Origin: an uncultured Prevotellaceae bacterium
Lineage (GTDB): Bacteria; Bacteroidota; Bacteroidia; Bacteroidales; Bacteroidaceae
Direction of reading: 5' to 3'
Assembly: GCA_902779455.1 (NCBI GenBank)
Contig: CACZBS010000010.1
Coordinates: forward strand, 1 to 64,000
DNA length: 64,000 bases
Part shown: piece after piece, positions 42,726-50,124 of the stretch
How positions within the stretch are numbered: position 1 is the stretch's first letter
Layout: the number at the start of each line of letters is the position of its first letter
Made by a program: the position numbers and the translations under genes
The notes under the pieces: model-generated
What the model was told of the DNA's origin: nothing
The model's database searches: none
Seen by the model: the letters and a program-made list of their open reading frames with translations, nothing else

Positions 42726-42733
42726 TATCTTTG
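42726..42733 (+). promoter_or_regulatory. -7 box of the PafA-like gene
   Basis: TATCTTTG followed by CAGCACACAAG and then directly by a family B palindrome, the same arrangement as at 16,630-16,650. The -33 region is poor. Confidence 0.55.
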
Positions 42734-42750
42734 CAGCACACAAGTAGGAG

Positions 42751-42845
42751 GCGACGTGTCTCACGTCGCATCAATCTGCTGGATTGCGACATGAGACACG
42801 TCGCATCAATCTGCAGAATTGCGACGTGAGACACGTCGCCTCCTA
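42751..42845. repeat. Palindromic repeat, family B copy 3 (extended) in a 5' leader
   Basis: TAGGAGGCGACGTGTCTCAC at 42,747, then two inverted counterparts (GCGACATGAGACACGTCGCA and, after CATCAATCTGC, GCGACGTGAGACACGTCGCC) ending TCCTAC at 42,845. The extra arm makes it a one-and-a-half copy that can fold in two alternative ways. Confidence 0.85.
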
Positions 42846-42908
42846 CTGCAAATCGGCGTAATAACTTTTAGTTATATAGAAGCACAACAAAAAAACGGAT
42901 TCTGCAAC

Positions 42909-44417
42909 ATGACAAAAAAACTATTCTCACTGCTGGCCCTCTGCTGTCTCGCACTGACGGCAGCGGCGCAGTCGCAGTTCGGCGAAAAGCCCAAGCTGGT
43001 CGTGGGCATCGTGGTCGACCAGATGCGCTGGGACTACCTGGACCGCTACTACGACCGCTTCTGCGAGGGCGGCTTCCGGCGGATGATCGACGAGGGATTC
43101 TCGGCCGACAACTGTCTGATCAACTACGTGCCAACGGTGACAGCCATCGGCCACACCTCGGCCTACACGGGCACGACGCCCGCCTTCCACGGCATCTGCG
43201 GCAACAACTTCTACATCAACGGCCGCAGCGTCGTCTCCTGTCAAGACGACTCCGTCCGCGCCGTCGGCAGCGACGCCAACTACGGCAACCGCTCGCCACG
43301 CAACCTGCTCGCCACGACCATCGGCGACCAGCTGCGGCTGCACACCGACTTCCGCTCACGCGTGGTCGGCGTCTCATATAAGGACCGCGCCGCCATCTTC
43401 CCCGCCGGACACTCGGCCAACGCGGCCTACTGGCTCGACACGAAGGCTCTGCGGTTCATCACGAGCACATACTACATGACGGAGCTGCCGCAGTATGTCA
43501 GGCAGGTCAACGACGCCCTGAAGAAGAACAAGGAGGTGCAGAAGGCCGGCGACCGCATCGGCTACACTCCGCTCTGCGGCACCGTCATCACCGACATGGC
43601 CATCGCTGCCATCGACGGCGAGCAGCTGGGCCGCGGCGAGGCGACGGACATGCTCTGCGTGAGCTACTCCGAGACCGACGTCATCGGCCACGAGTGGGGC
43701 ACGCGCGGACAGCGCACCGACGACGCCTACCTCACGCTCGACCGCGACCTGAAGCGCCTCTTCGACAAGCTCGACGAGCAGGTGGGGCGCGGACAGTGGA
43801 TGGCCTTTCTCACGGCCGACCACGGCGCTGCCCACAACTGGCGCTACCAGCGCAGCCACCGGCTGCCCGGCGGTCCGTTCTTCAACGGCGACTTCAAGCG
43901 TGAGCTGGAGGCATACATCAGCCAGCAGACGGGCTCGACCAGCAATGTCGTCAGCGACATCATCAACTATCGCATCTTACTCGACCGCGAGGCCATCCAG
44001 AAGCAGGGCCTCGACATGAGCCGCGTGCGCCAGGCCGCCGTCGAATTCGCCAACCGCTATCCCCACATCCAGCGGGCCGTCGACTATGAGCAGATCCGCA
44101 CCTCGGCACTGCCCGAACGGCTGGCCGAGCAACTGCTGAAGGGCTACTTCCCCGGCCGCTCGGGCGACATCGTCTTCATCCCCGAGCCCCACTACTACGA
44201 GTCGTGGCGCGGAGCCCCCGAGGGCCAGACGACCCACGGCGAATGGAACCCCTACGACGCCCACATCCCCTGCCTCTTCCTCGGATGGAAGATTCCTCAC
44301 GGGGCCACCTCGCGCGAGGTGCACATCACCGACATTGCACCCACCGTCTGTCAGCTGCTCCACATCCAGCAGCCATCAGCCTGCATCGGCGAGGCCATCA
44401 CCGAGATCACGAAGTAA
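42909..44417 (+). CDS. PafA-like alkaline phosphatase/phosphodiesterase superfamily enzyme
   Basis: 502 aa from the Met at 42,909 (MTKKLFSLLALCCLALTAAA), chosen for its signal peptide; the frame is open upstream but only through repeat DNA. Metal and catalytic segments: VVGIVVDQMRWDYLDRY (metal Asp), nucleophilic Thr in YVPTVTAIGHTSAYTGT, SYSETDVIGHEWG, FLTADHGAAHN, and a late THGEWNPYDAHIP (His). The Thr nucleophile identifies the PafA type, which in Bacteroidetes liberates phosphate from many phosphomonoesters and is not inhibited by phosphate. Periplasmic. Probably a companion of the upstream phytase. Confidence 0.88.
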   Translation: MTKKLFSLLALCCLALTAAAQSQFGEKPKLVVGIVVDQMRWDYLDRYYDRFCEGGFRRMIDEGFSADNCLINYVPTVTAIGHTSAYTGTTPAFHGICGNNFYINGRSVVSCQDDSVRAVGSDANYGNRSPRNLLATTIGDQLRLHTDFRSRVVGVSYKDRAAIFPAGHSANAAYWLDTKALRFITSTYYMTELPQYVRQVNDALKKNKEVQKAGDRIGYTPLCGTVITDMAIAAIDGEQLGRGEATDMLCVSYSETDVIGHEWGTRGQRTDDAYLTLDRDLKRLFDKLDEQVGRGQWMAFLTADHGAAHNWRYQRSHRLPGGPFFNGDFKRELEAYISQQTGSTSNVVSDIINYRILLDREAIQKQGLDMSRVRQAAVEFANRYPHIQRAVDYEQIRTSALPERLAEQLLKGYFPGRSGDIVFIPEPHYYESWRGAPEGQTTHGEWNPYDAHIPCLFLGWKIPHGATSREVHITDIAPTVCQLLHIQQPSACIGEAITEITK

Positions 44418-44436
44418 GCGTGAGCCTTAGGGGATA

Positions 44437-44560
44437 GGGAAACTAATTGGCACTAATTATGGAAAATTCATGCAGCAACGTAGAGCACGACTGTGACTAC
44501 TGCTTCAGCATGTTGCTGACCGCACAATCATTTTCCATAATTAGTGCTAATTAGTTTCCC
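44437..44560. repeat. 31-bp inverted repeat between convergent genes
   Basis: Arms 44,437-44,467 and 44,530-44,560 (GGGAAACTAATTGGCACTAA... and its complement) match at 30 of 31 positions around a 62-nt loop. No T-run is tied to the stem, but its position 3' of two convergent genes suggests termination or mRNA end protection. Confidence 0.8.
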
Positions 44561-44630
44561 CTTTCAATTATTCTCATTATTCCAATTTCTTTCAAAAAAA
44601 ACAACGAATTCGATCCAATTTCGTTCGAAT

Positions 44631-45605
44631 TCAATGGCGGCTGAGAAAGTCGCGGAGGTGCTGCGCATAGTCCTCGGGATAGTCTTTGTATGACTGGGCA
44701 TGCTGTGTGCCCCGAGTAATCCAAAGCTGACGTGCGCCCGGCTTAGCCTCATAGAGCGGATGCACTATCCATGAGGGCACGAAATGGTCGTTGTCGCCAT
44801 GGATGAACAGCATCGGCCACTGGCACTTAGCCACCTGCCTGAGCGGACTGGCCTGGCCGAAACGCCAGCCATACTTCAGCCCGCAGAGCAGCGACGACGT
44901 GAACATCAGGGGGAAGTCGCTGAGACCGAACTCCTCGCTCATCTCGTAGCTGAACTCATCCCACACGCTCGTATAGCCGCAGTCCTCGACGAACCTGACG
45001 TCGCGCACCCCCTCGGGCATCGCCTCGCCCGCGACGTTCATCGTCGTGGCCGCCCCCATCGAGATGCCGTGCACCACCATCGTGTCCTGACGGAAGAGCG
45101 CCATCCAGTGCAGCACATCCCGTCGCTCCTGCCACCCCATGCCGATCATGTCGCCCTCGCTCAGCCCGTGGGCATGCAGGTCAGGGACGACCACGTCGTA
45201 GCCCATCCGCTCGTAGAGCCGCGCAATATGAAACATGCCGATGGCCTGGTCGCGCCAGCCGTGCAGGACGACGGCCGTGCGCCCCGTCGGACGCGGCTGT
45301 CGGATCACGAAGGCATGGTGGCGCTCGCCCGACGGCATCACAGCGAACGTGTCGCACAGGGCCTCGGCCCGCCGCAGGCTGTCCACCCACGGCCGCGTCT
45401 CGGGGTAGCCCTCGAAGAGCCACCGGAACCGCTGCGCCGTGTCCTGCCGCTCCGGATTGGGCGCCAGCGCATAGTCGAGCATATAGAGGCTGCCGCCCAC
45501 GACGACGCCCGCCAGCACCAGCAGCACGGCCGTGAGGAAGCCCAAGACGAAGAAGATCAGTCTGTTCTTGCGCAATCTGCGTCTCTCGTACATCATCTTT
45601 ACCAT
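44631..45605 (-). CDS. Membrane-anchored alpha/beta hydrolase
   Basis: 324 aa. A basic N-terminus (MYERRRLRKNRL) precedes a membrane helix at about 17-42 (IFFVLGFLTAVLLVLAGVVVGG). The hydrolase domain has TAVVLHGWRDQ (oxyanion), nucleophile in VHGISMGAATT (Ser in GISMG), Asp in IHGDNDHFVP and His near TRGTQHAQSY. It resembles BAAT/peptidase-S9-like hydrolases; substrate unknown. The -7 box TATCTTTG (45,617-45,624, minus) lies only about 12 bp before the first ATG. One of the Met codons at 45,596 or 45,593 may therefore be the true start. Confidence 0.82.
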   Translation of the reverse strand: MVKMMYERRRLRKNRLIFFVLGFLTAVLLVLAGVVVGGSLYMLDYALAPNPERQDTAQRFRWLFEGYPETRPWVDSLRRAEALCDTFAVMPSGERHHAFVIRQPRPTGRTAVVLHGWRDQAIGMFHIARLYERMGYDVVVPDLHAHGLSEGDMIGMGWQERRDVLHWMALFRQDTMVVHGISMGAATTMNVAGEAMPEGVRDVRFVEDCGYTSVWDEFSYEMSEEFGLSDFPLMFTSSLLCGLKYGWRFGQASPLRQVAKCQWPMLFIHGDNDHFVPSWIVHPLYEAKPGARQLWITRGTQHAQSYKDYPEDYAQHLRDFLSRH

Positions 45606-45667
45606 ATTTGTGGCGCCAAAGATACAAAATAAATCGGCGAAAAGGCCTCTTTCCCGAAAGTTTTTTG

Positions 45668-45675
45668 TAACTTTG
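45668..45675 (+). promoter_or_regulatory. -7 box of the DUF362 gene
   Basis: TAACTTTG, 26 bp before the start codon. It diverges from a TATCTTTG -7 box for the minus-strand hydrolase at 45,617-45,624. Confidence 0.6.
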
Positions 45676-45700
45676 CCCCGAAATCAAAAGAATTGAAGCA

Positions 45701-46699
45701 ATGAACAAATTACTAACCCTGGTCATGGCGGCAATGACGCTGATGGCCTGCGGCGGACAGAAACAGCCCGCCGCAGAAAATCAGACAAACGAAGAAATGA
45801 ATCTACCGACAGTCTACTTTACAAAGGACATCACGCCCGAGTCGCTCGTCAAGATCTACAAGGCACTCGGACTGGAGGCCACGGGACGCGTGGCAGTGAA
45901 AATCTCAACCGGCGAGGGCGGCAACCCACACTACCTGAAGCCCGAGCTCATCGGACAGCTCGTCCACGAGGTCAACGGCACCATCGTCGAATGCTGCACG
46001 GCCTACGGCGGCACCCGTCAGGACCCGAAGCTGCACTGGGAGACCATCCGCGACCATGGCTTCGACCAGATTGCGCGTGTCGACCTCATGGACGAGGAAG
46101 GCGAGATGCAAATCCCCGTGGCCGACTCGACCCACCTGAAGTATGACATCGTGGGCAACCACCTCGTGAACTACGACTTCATGATCAACCTCGCCCACTT
46201 CAAGGGCCACGCCATGGGCGGCTTCGGCGGCGTGCTGAAGAATGCCAGCATCGGCGTCGCCTCCACCAACGGCAAGGCATACATCCATTCGGCCGGCAAG
46301 ACCACCGACCCCGAGCTCTGCTGGACCGAGGAATACTGCGCCCAGGGGCCCACGCAGGACTTGTTCCTCGAGTCGATGGCCGCGGCCGCACAGGCCGTCC
46401 ACAACCACTTCGACGGCAAGATCCTCTACATCGACGTGATGAACAACATGTCCGTCGACTGCGACTGCGACGGCAATCCCGCCAAGCCCGAGCTCCTCGA
46501 CATGGGCATCATGGCCTCGCTCGACCCCGTCGCCGTCGACCAGGCCTGCCTCGACAAGGTCTTCAACTACGAAGGGCATGAGGGCGACGACAACCAGCCC
46601 CTCATCGAGCGCATCAACCGCCAGCACGGCACCTACATCACCGACTATGCCGAGCGCATCGGCCTCGGCTCGAAAAAGTATAAGCTCGTGGAGCTCTGA
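45701..46699 (+). CDS. DUF362-domain lipoprotein
   Basis: 332 aa. Lipobox LMAC (Cys17). The body matches DUF362: VAVKISTGEGGNPHYLKPELI near the start, then INLAHFKGHAMGGFGGVLKN, YIDVMNNMSVDCDCDGNP and a late DPVAVDQACLDKVF. Many DUF362 proteins also carry ferredoxin-like clusters; here only the DUF362 part is present, although CDCDG and other Cys could bind metal. The function is not established. A strong hairpin follows the gene. Confidence 0.85.
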   Translation: MNKLLTLVMAAMTLMACGGQKQPAAENQTNEEMNLPTVYFTKDITPESLVKIYKALGLEATGRVAVKISTGEGGNPHYLKPELIGQLVHEVNGTIVECCTAYGGTRQDPKLHWETIRDHGFDQIARVDLMDEEGEMQIPVADSTHLKYDIVGNHLVNYDFMINLAHFKGHAMGGFGGVLKNASIGVASTNGKAYIHSAGKTTDPELCWTEEYCAQGPTQDLFLESMAAAAQAVHNHFDGKILYIDVMNNMSVDCDCDGNPAKPELLDMGIMASLDPVAVDQACLDKVFNYEGHEGDDNQPLIERINRQHGTYITDYAERIGLGSKKYKLVEL

Positions 46700-46720
46700 C
46701 CCCCACCCCACAACAATCGC

Positions 46721-46763
46721 GACGGCGCGAGTTTGGCACACCTCTTGCCAAACCCGCGCCGTC
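46721..46763 (+). terminator. Strong hairpin 3' of the DUF362 gene
   Basis: GACGGCGCGAGTTTGGCA (46,721-46,738) pairs with TGCCAAACCCGCGCCGTC (46,746-46,763), one mismatch, 7-nt loop. No T-run follows. It may also border the RM island. Confidence 0.6.
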
Positions 46764-46782
46764 AGCGTATGATTCCTTCATC

Positions 46783-46839
46783 TCACTGCCACACCACCAG
46801 ATGGCGCGGCAGCTGGATCACCTTGCGGCGGTCAAACCA
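46783..46839 (-). pseudogene. Possible 3' remnant of a host gene at the RM island edge
   Basis: On the minus strand a GC-ending, host-like codon string encodes FDRRKVIQLPRHLVVWQ and a TGA stop (46,783-46,785). Immediately upstream of it the DNA turns AT-rich and belongs to the end of the methyltransferase gene. The string could be the last residues of a gene whose body was displaced when the RM genes entered. It is too short to identify, and chance is a real alternative. Confidence 0.25.
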
Positions 46840-46856
46840 AACACAATAAATCTTAC

Positions 46857-47738
46857 TTACAGGAGAAATGGCAACCTTTGCGCCACCTCCTCTCTGCAGA
46901 CGAGACAGTCCGGCTGCCCTTCCTCCGCCCTCGCAATGTCGGGAATCTTGCGACGATAGTTCTTAAATGTCTTCACATCGTCTATCTCCTCCCGACGAGC
47001 CCTGCTGATATTGGCAAATTCCGCCTCACGCTCAATCCCCAGGAACCTCCGCCCGAGCAGATTGGCCGCTATGCCCGTGGTGCTGCTGCCTGCGAAAGGA
47101 TCGAGGATCCACGCGCCTGGCTGCGTCGAGGCCATGATGACACGACAGAGCAGTCCCAGCGGCTTTTGCGTAGGATGTTTCCCGCACGATTTCTCCCACG
47201 GTGCGATGGCTGGCAAGCGCCACACATCCGTCATCTGCTTTTCGCCGTTGATATGCTTCATCAACTCATAATTATAGTAGTGAGGCACTTTCGCCGACTT
47301 CCTTGCCCAGATAACAAACTCGGTCGAGTAAGTGAAATATCGGCAAGAGATATTAGGCGGCGGATTCGTCTTTGCCCATGTGATGACATTCAGAATCTTA
47401 TAGCCTAAACGCGTCAGACTATCAGCAACGGAAAAGATGTTGTGATAAGTCCCGCTAATCCATATGGTCCCATTATCTTTCAGCTTATCCCGACACAACG
47501 AGAGCCACCTCATATTGAAAGCATTGACATCCTCCTGTGACATGCTTTTATCCCAGTCACCCTTATCGACGCACACCACCTTACCGCTCTGAATGCTTAT
47601 GCCGCCACTCGAAAGGAAATAAGGTGGGTCGGCAAAAATCATGTCGAATTGGAACGAAAACTGCGGGAGCAAATCGAACGTATCGCCACAGACGAGGTTG
47701 AAGTCATGGTCGGGTGACTTATAGAACGCCTTTATCAT
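46857..47738 (-). CDS. Beta-class DNA adenine methyltransferase of a DpnII-type system (DpnA-like)
   Basis: 293 aa. Catalytic motif DPPY at 37-40 comes before the SAM-binding motif in DPFAGSSTTGIAANLLGR, the beta-class order. The target-recognition region lies between, with KHPTQKPLGLLCR before the SAM site. In DpnII and related systems a second methyltransferase (DpnA) methylates GATC, also in single-stranded DNA, helping incoming DNA survive. It is the last gene of the operon and overlaps the endonuclease gene by 20 bp. Codon use is more AT-rich than that of the surrounding host genes. Confidence 0.88.
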   Translation of the reverse strand: MIKAFYKSPDHDFNLVCGDTFDLLPQFSFQFDMIFADPPYFLSSGGISIQSGKVVCVDKGDWDKSMSQEDVNAFNMRWLSLCRDKLKDNGTIWISGTYHNIFSVADSLTRLGYKILNVITWAKTNPPPNISCRYFTYSTEFVIWARKSAKVPHYYNYELMKHINGEKQMTDVWRLPAIAPWEKSCGKHPTQKPLGLLCRVIMASTQPGAWILDPFAGSSTTGIAANLLGRRFLGIEREAEFANISRARREEIDDVKTFKNYRRKIPDIARAEEGQPDCLVCREEVAQRLPFLL

Positions 47739-48555
47739 TATTCAGCACAGCTATGAAGGAACTGATACTTGTCAGATTATAAACGCTGGGAATCGTATGG
47801 TATGCCTCCTCCAATTTATTCCTGGCTGACTTCCACCCTATGCCGTCAGTTATCCACACAAACTCGAAGCCGCTGACAGAGTTCACCTTAGGCGCTAAAT
47901 CCGTATACGACCGCGCCACCTCATTGAGCTTCGAGCCGCCACCACTGTAGAAGTTTACCTCAATGAGATACTTCTTCGCCGCTGTCTCTATAAAAAAATC
48001 AAAGCGTTTCTCATCTGCACCAAGGACAGAAAGCTCTGGGAATTCCGAGGAATAAACCTCCTGGCGAAAGCTGACTCCGTTGCGGACGAAAATCCTTGCG
48101 ACAGTGTCCTCCATGATGTGTCCGCTGCGATTCTTGCGGGCGTTTGTGTCCAGTCCCGTCTCTATTCCAAAAACATAATCCACAAGATTCTTGATGCGGC
48201 GCGCGTGGAAGATCTCTGCCAGACCTGTACCACGCAAGAACTCAACAACCTTGGAAGCTGACTCAAAATAGCTTTTCAACAGCACGACCTTCCCTTCTGC
48301 GTCGACGACCGGCTTCCGCCCTTCGTCCCTGACAGCTATCAGGATGCCCAGCACCTCAAACACTTTGGGGTCGCGCTGCCATATCTCTGCCACGCCCTTG
48401 GCCAAATCGTCTTTTCCTATCAGATAGTTGAGCGTGTTGAGGCTCATTTCCACTTCTGCCACGTTGGCCGATATTTTACTGAAGTCGCAAAAGAAGTCGA
48501 GCGTCTGATTCGTCTCCTGCAGTTGCGACATGAACAGATCGAAATCCTTATTCAT
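47719..48555 (-). CDS. DpnII-family type II restriction endonuclease (expected target GATC)
   Basis: 278 aa, close to the 288 aa of R.DpnII. Family landmarks are in order: LVDYVFGIETGLDTNARKNR (about 124-143), then KRFDFF (Asp186) and IEVNFYSGGGSKLNEVARSY, where Glu199 and Asn201 replace the usual ExK, as in DpnII. FVWITDGIGWKSARNKLEEA follows near the end. It cuts unmethylated DNA, by family at GATC. It lies between the two methyltransferases and overlaps both (8 and 20 bp), so all three are translated in a coupled way. The M-R-M order differs from the M-M-R order of pneumococcal dpnM-dpnA-dpnB. Confidence 0.9.
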   Translation of the reverse strand: MNKDFDLFMSQLQETNQTLDFFCDFSKISANVAEVEMSLNTLNYLIGKDDLAKGVAEIWQRDPKVFEVLGILIAVRDEGRKPVVDAEGKVVLLKSYFESASKVVEFLRGTGLAEIFHARRIKNLVDYVFGIETGLDTNARKNRSGHIMEDTVARIFVRNGVSFRQEVYSSEFPELSVLGADEKRFDFFIETAAKKYLIEVNFYSGGGSKLNEVARSYTDLAPKVNSVSGFEFVWITDGIGWKSARNKLEEAYHTIPSVYNLTSISSFIAVLNNDKGVL

Positions 48556-49444
48556 AGTTCTTGATAACTAGTTCTGTTAGTTTTCCGCGTTTCGACGGAT
48601 TGGCATTGATAAAGCGTGAGGCACTAACCCGATGAATGTGATAATCCCGATAAAGGTCTTCAAAGAAGGTGTCCTCAGGATTCTTGGCCGAGCAGTCGGC
48701 GTTGCTCTCCATCCACAGGCACCCCATGTCGTCAAGACGCTTGCAGAAAGCAGCCAACTGCCGCTGATCGTCGTCATCGAAGTCGCCTTTGGCGTAGGCC
48801 GTGAAGCTTGAAGTGGCATCAAGCGGACGATAGGGCGGGTCGAGATAGAAAAAGGTCAGCCCGTCAGCCAGTTCCGACGTATGTGTGAAGTCGCCCTGCA
48901 GAATTTCGACATTGGCAGACCTCAGCAACTGACTGTCTGCACGCAGCACATCCGCATTGCAAATGGTTGGGTTGGCATAGCGTCCGAAGGGGACGTTGAA
49001 CAGGCCTTTGGCATTCACTCGATAGAGGCCGTTAAAGCAGGTCTTGTTCAGGAAGATCAGCTGCGACGCACGTACGATGCCGTCGTCCTGTCGCTGGTTA
49101 TAGCGGTCGCGGATGTCATAGAACAACTGGGAGCGCGCCTCCTGCCCATCAATTGACAGATACTCCTGCTCAAGAACCTGAAGGCGGATAATCAAGGCTT
49201 CGACATCGTCCCTGATGATGCTGTAAGTTGAAATCAAATCATCGTTGACATCGTTGATGACTACCTTCCTCAGGTTGCCAAAATGCTGCAACATATAGAA
49301 CAGCATTGCACCGCCGCCGACAAACGGCTCGATGTACGTGAAAGGCGCTTCGCCAATACGCCTGGGCAGATGCTCAGCCAATTGCGACAGCAGCTGTCCC
49401 TTGCCGCCGGCCCACTTCAAAAACGGTTTTGCTTCTGTGCTCAT
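48548..49444 (-). CDS. Dam-family (alpha-class) DNA adenine methyltransferase, DpnM-like
   Basis: 298 aa. SAM motif FLKWAGGKGQLLSQL near the N-terminus, YIEPFVGGGAMLFYML (motif I region), recognition domain about 90-180, and catalytic DPPY at 202-205 (FFYLDPPYRPLDATSSF). Methylates adenine in GATC by family. First gene of the RM operon, so protection is made before cleavage. Translation may be controlled: a 9-bp hairpin (49,448-49,476) ends 3 nt before the ATG and covers the purine-rich ribosome-binding site. A roughly 260-nt structured leader precedes it. Confidence 0.92.
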   Translation of the reverse strand: MSTEAKPFLKWAGGKGQLLSQLAEHLPRRIGEAPFTYIEPFVGGGAMLFYMLQHFGNLRKVVINDVNDDLISTYSIIRDDVEALIIRLQVLEQEYLSIDGQEARSQLFYDIRDRYNQRQDDGIVRASQLIFLNKTCFNGLYRVNAKGLFNVPFGRYANPTICNADVLRADSQLLRSANVEILQGDFTHTSELADGLTFFYLDPPYRPLDATSSFTAYAKGDFDDDDQRQLAAFCKRLDDMGCLWMESNADCSAKNPEDTFFEDLYRDYHIHRVSASRFINANPSKRGKLTELVIKNYE

Positions 49445-49707
49445 TGCTCTTTTGTCATTCGCTTGGGGACAAAAGAAAGCGTACCCACTTCCAATTCAAC
49501 TCCAGACAAGGGCAGTCCACCACAGAAGCCCATACAGAGAGATGAAAGGAAGGGGTACGCCTATACAATGACAGGCGTATCCACATTCCCTGAGACCCTC
49601 TGTATAAATGTTTGGTGGACTTTTATGTCTGAGGCCTCTTAAGAATTTAGATACTGCTATCTAATTCCCGCAATGTCTTGCTGACGCTCACGAACTGCGA
49701 GCAATAA
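49445..49707 (-). ncRNA. Long structured leader or small RNA upstream of the RM operon
   Basis: Read on the minus strand, a rod of stacked helices. AATTC/GAATT (49,643-47 with 49,493-97), CAGACA/TGTCTG (49,503-08 with 49,626-31), GTCCACCA/TGGTGGAC (49,515-22 with 49,613-20), ATACAGAG/CTCTGTAT (49,532-39 with 49,598-605) and an apical helix (49,548-62 with 49,573-89). Internal loops separate the helices. Upstream hairpin TTAGATA/TATCTAA. A separate hairpin (49,448-56 with 49,468-76) sits on the ribosome-binding site. The long rod with internal bubbles recalls 6S RNA, but a cis-acting leader of the RM operon is equally possible. Confidence 0.5.
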
Positions 49708-49714
49708 GCGGGTG

Positions 49715-49722
49715 CAAAGTTA
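49715..49722 (-). promoter_or_regulatory. -7 box for the structured leader and RM operon
   Basis: TAACTTTG on the minus strand, matching TAnnTTTG. The -33 region lacks TTTG. It would start an RNA near 49,707, about 260 nt before the first RM start codon. Confidence 0.55.
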
Positions 49723-49763
49723 CGTTTTTTTCCCGATATTGCCCCGTTTCTCGCATAGTTTTT

Positions 49764-49931
49764 TCATCGTTTGACGTCAATTTCTGTTCTCACGTAGTCA
49801 GAATCATTCAGGACGATGTCGCAACGTCCGTACATCCGTCTCACCGCTTCGATGGCTTCGGCCTCGCTGTCGGCCTGCGTCTCGACGATGCGGCAGAGCA
49901 CCTCGGTCACTTCAATCCTGTAGTTCTTCAT
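49764..49931 (-). CDS. DpnD/PcfM-family small protein
   Basis: 55 aa from the Met at 49,931 (MKNYRIEVTEVLCRIVETQA); 20 further in-frame residues upstream are AT-rich and not family-like. The pattern YRIEVTEVL...E A(D/N)S E.EA...V..MY......VL..SD(Y/F)...EI is that of DpnD/PcfM small proteins, named after a gene in the pneumococcal DpnI cassette and often carried on mobile elements. The function of the family is unknown. It lies upstream of the DpnII-type operon in the same orientation, separated by the structured leader, and is probably part of the same island. Confidence 0.8.
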   Translation of the reverse strand: MKNYRIEVTEVLCRIVETQADSEAEAIEAVRRMYGRCDIVLNDSDYVRTEIDVKR

Positions 49932-50018
49932 ACGTTCTGCATAATTACACAAAATCGGCGATGATTCTGCCATTAGATCAAAACTTAACAAAAAAGATCA
50001 AAAGAGATCAAAGTATTT

Positions 50019-50096
50019 CGGCGACGGCAAATACTATTTCACCGCCGCTGAAATAGTGTTCAGCGGCGGTGAAATAGTGTTCGGCGGCGGTGAAAT
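50019..50096. repeat. Tandem repeat, family F copy 2
   Basis: GGCGACGGCAAATACTATTT, then GAAATAGTGTTCAGCGGCGGT and GAAATAGTGTTCGGCGGCGGT in tandem, with CACCGCCGCTG facing them as inverted partner. Directly follows the 3' end of the GH27 gene; related to 26,931-27,001. Confidence 0.8.
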
Positions 50097-50124
50097 AACA
50101 ATGTTGTGGGAAGCGGGCGGGTGA

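Noticed and set aside
42819-42908. Upstream start for the PafA-like gene
   Set aside because: It lies in a palindromic repeat and would bury the signal peptide.
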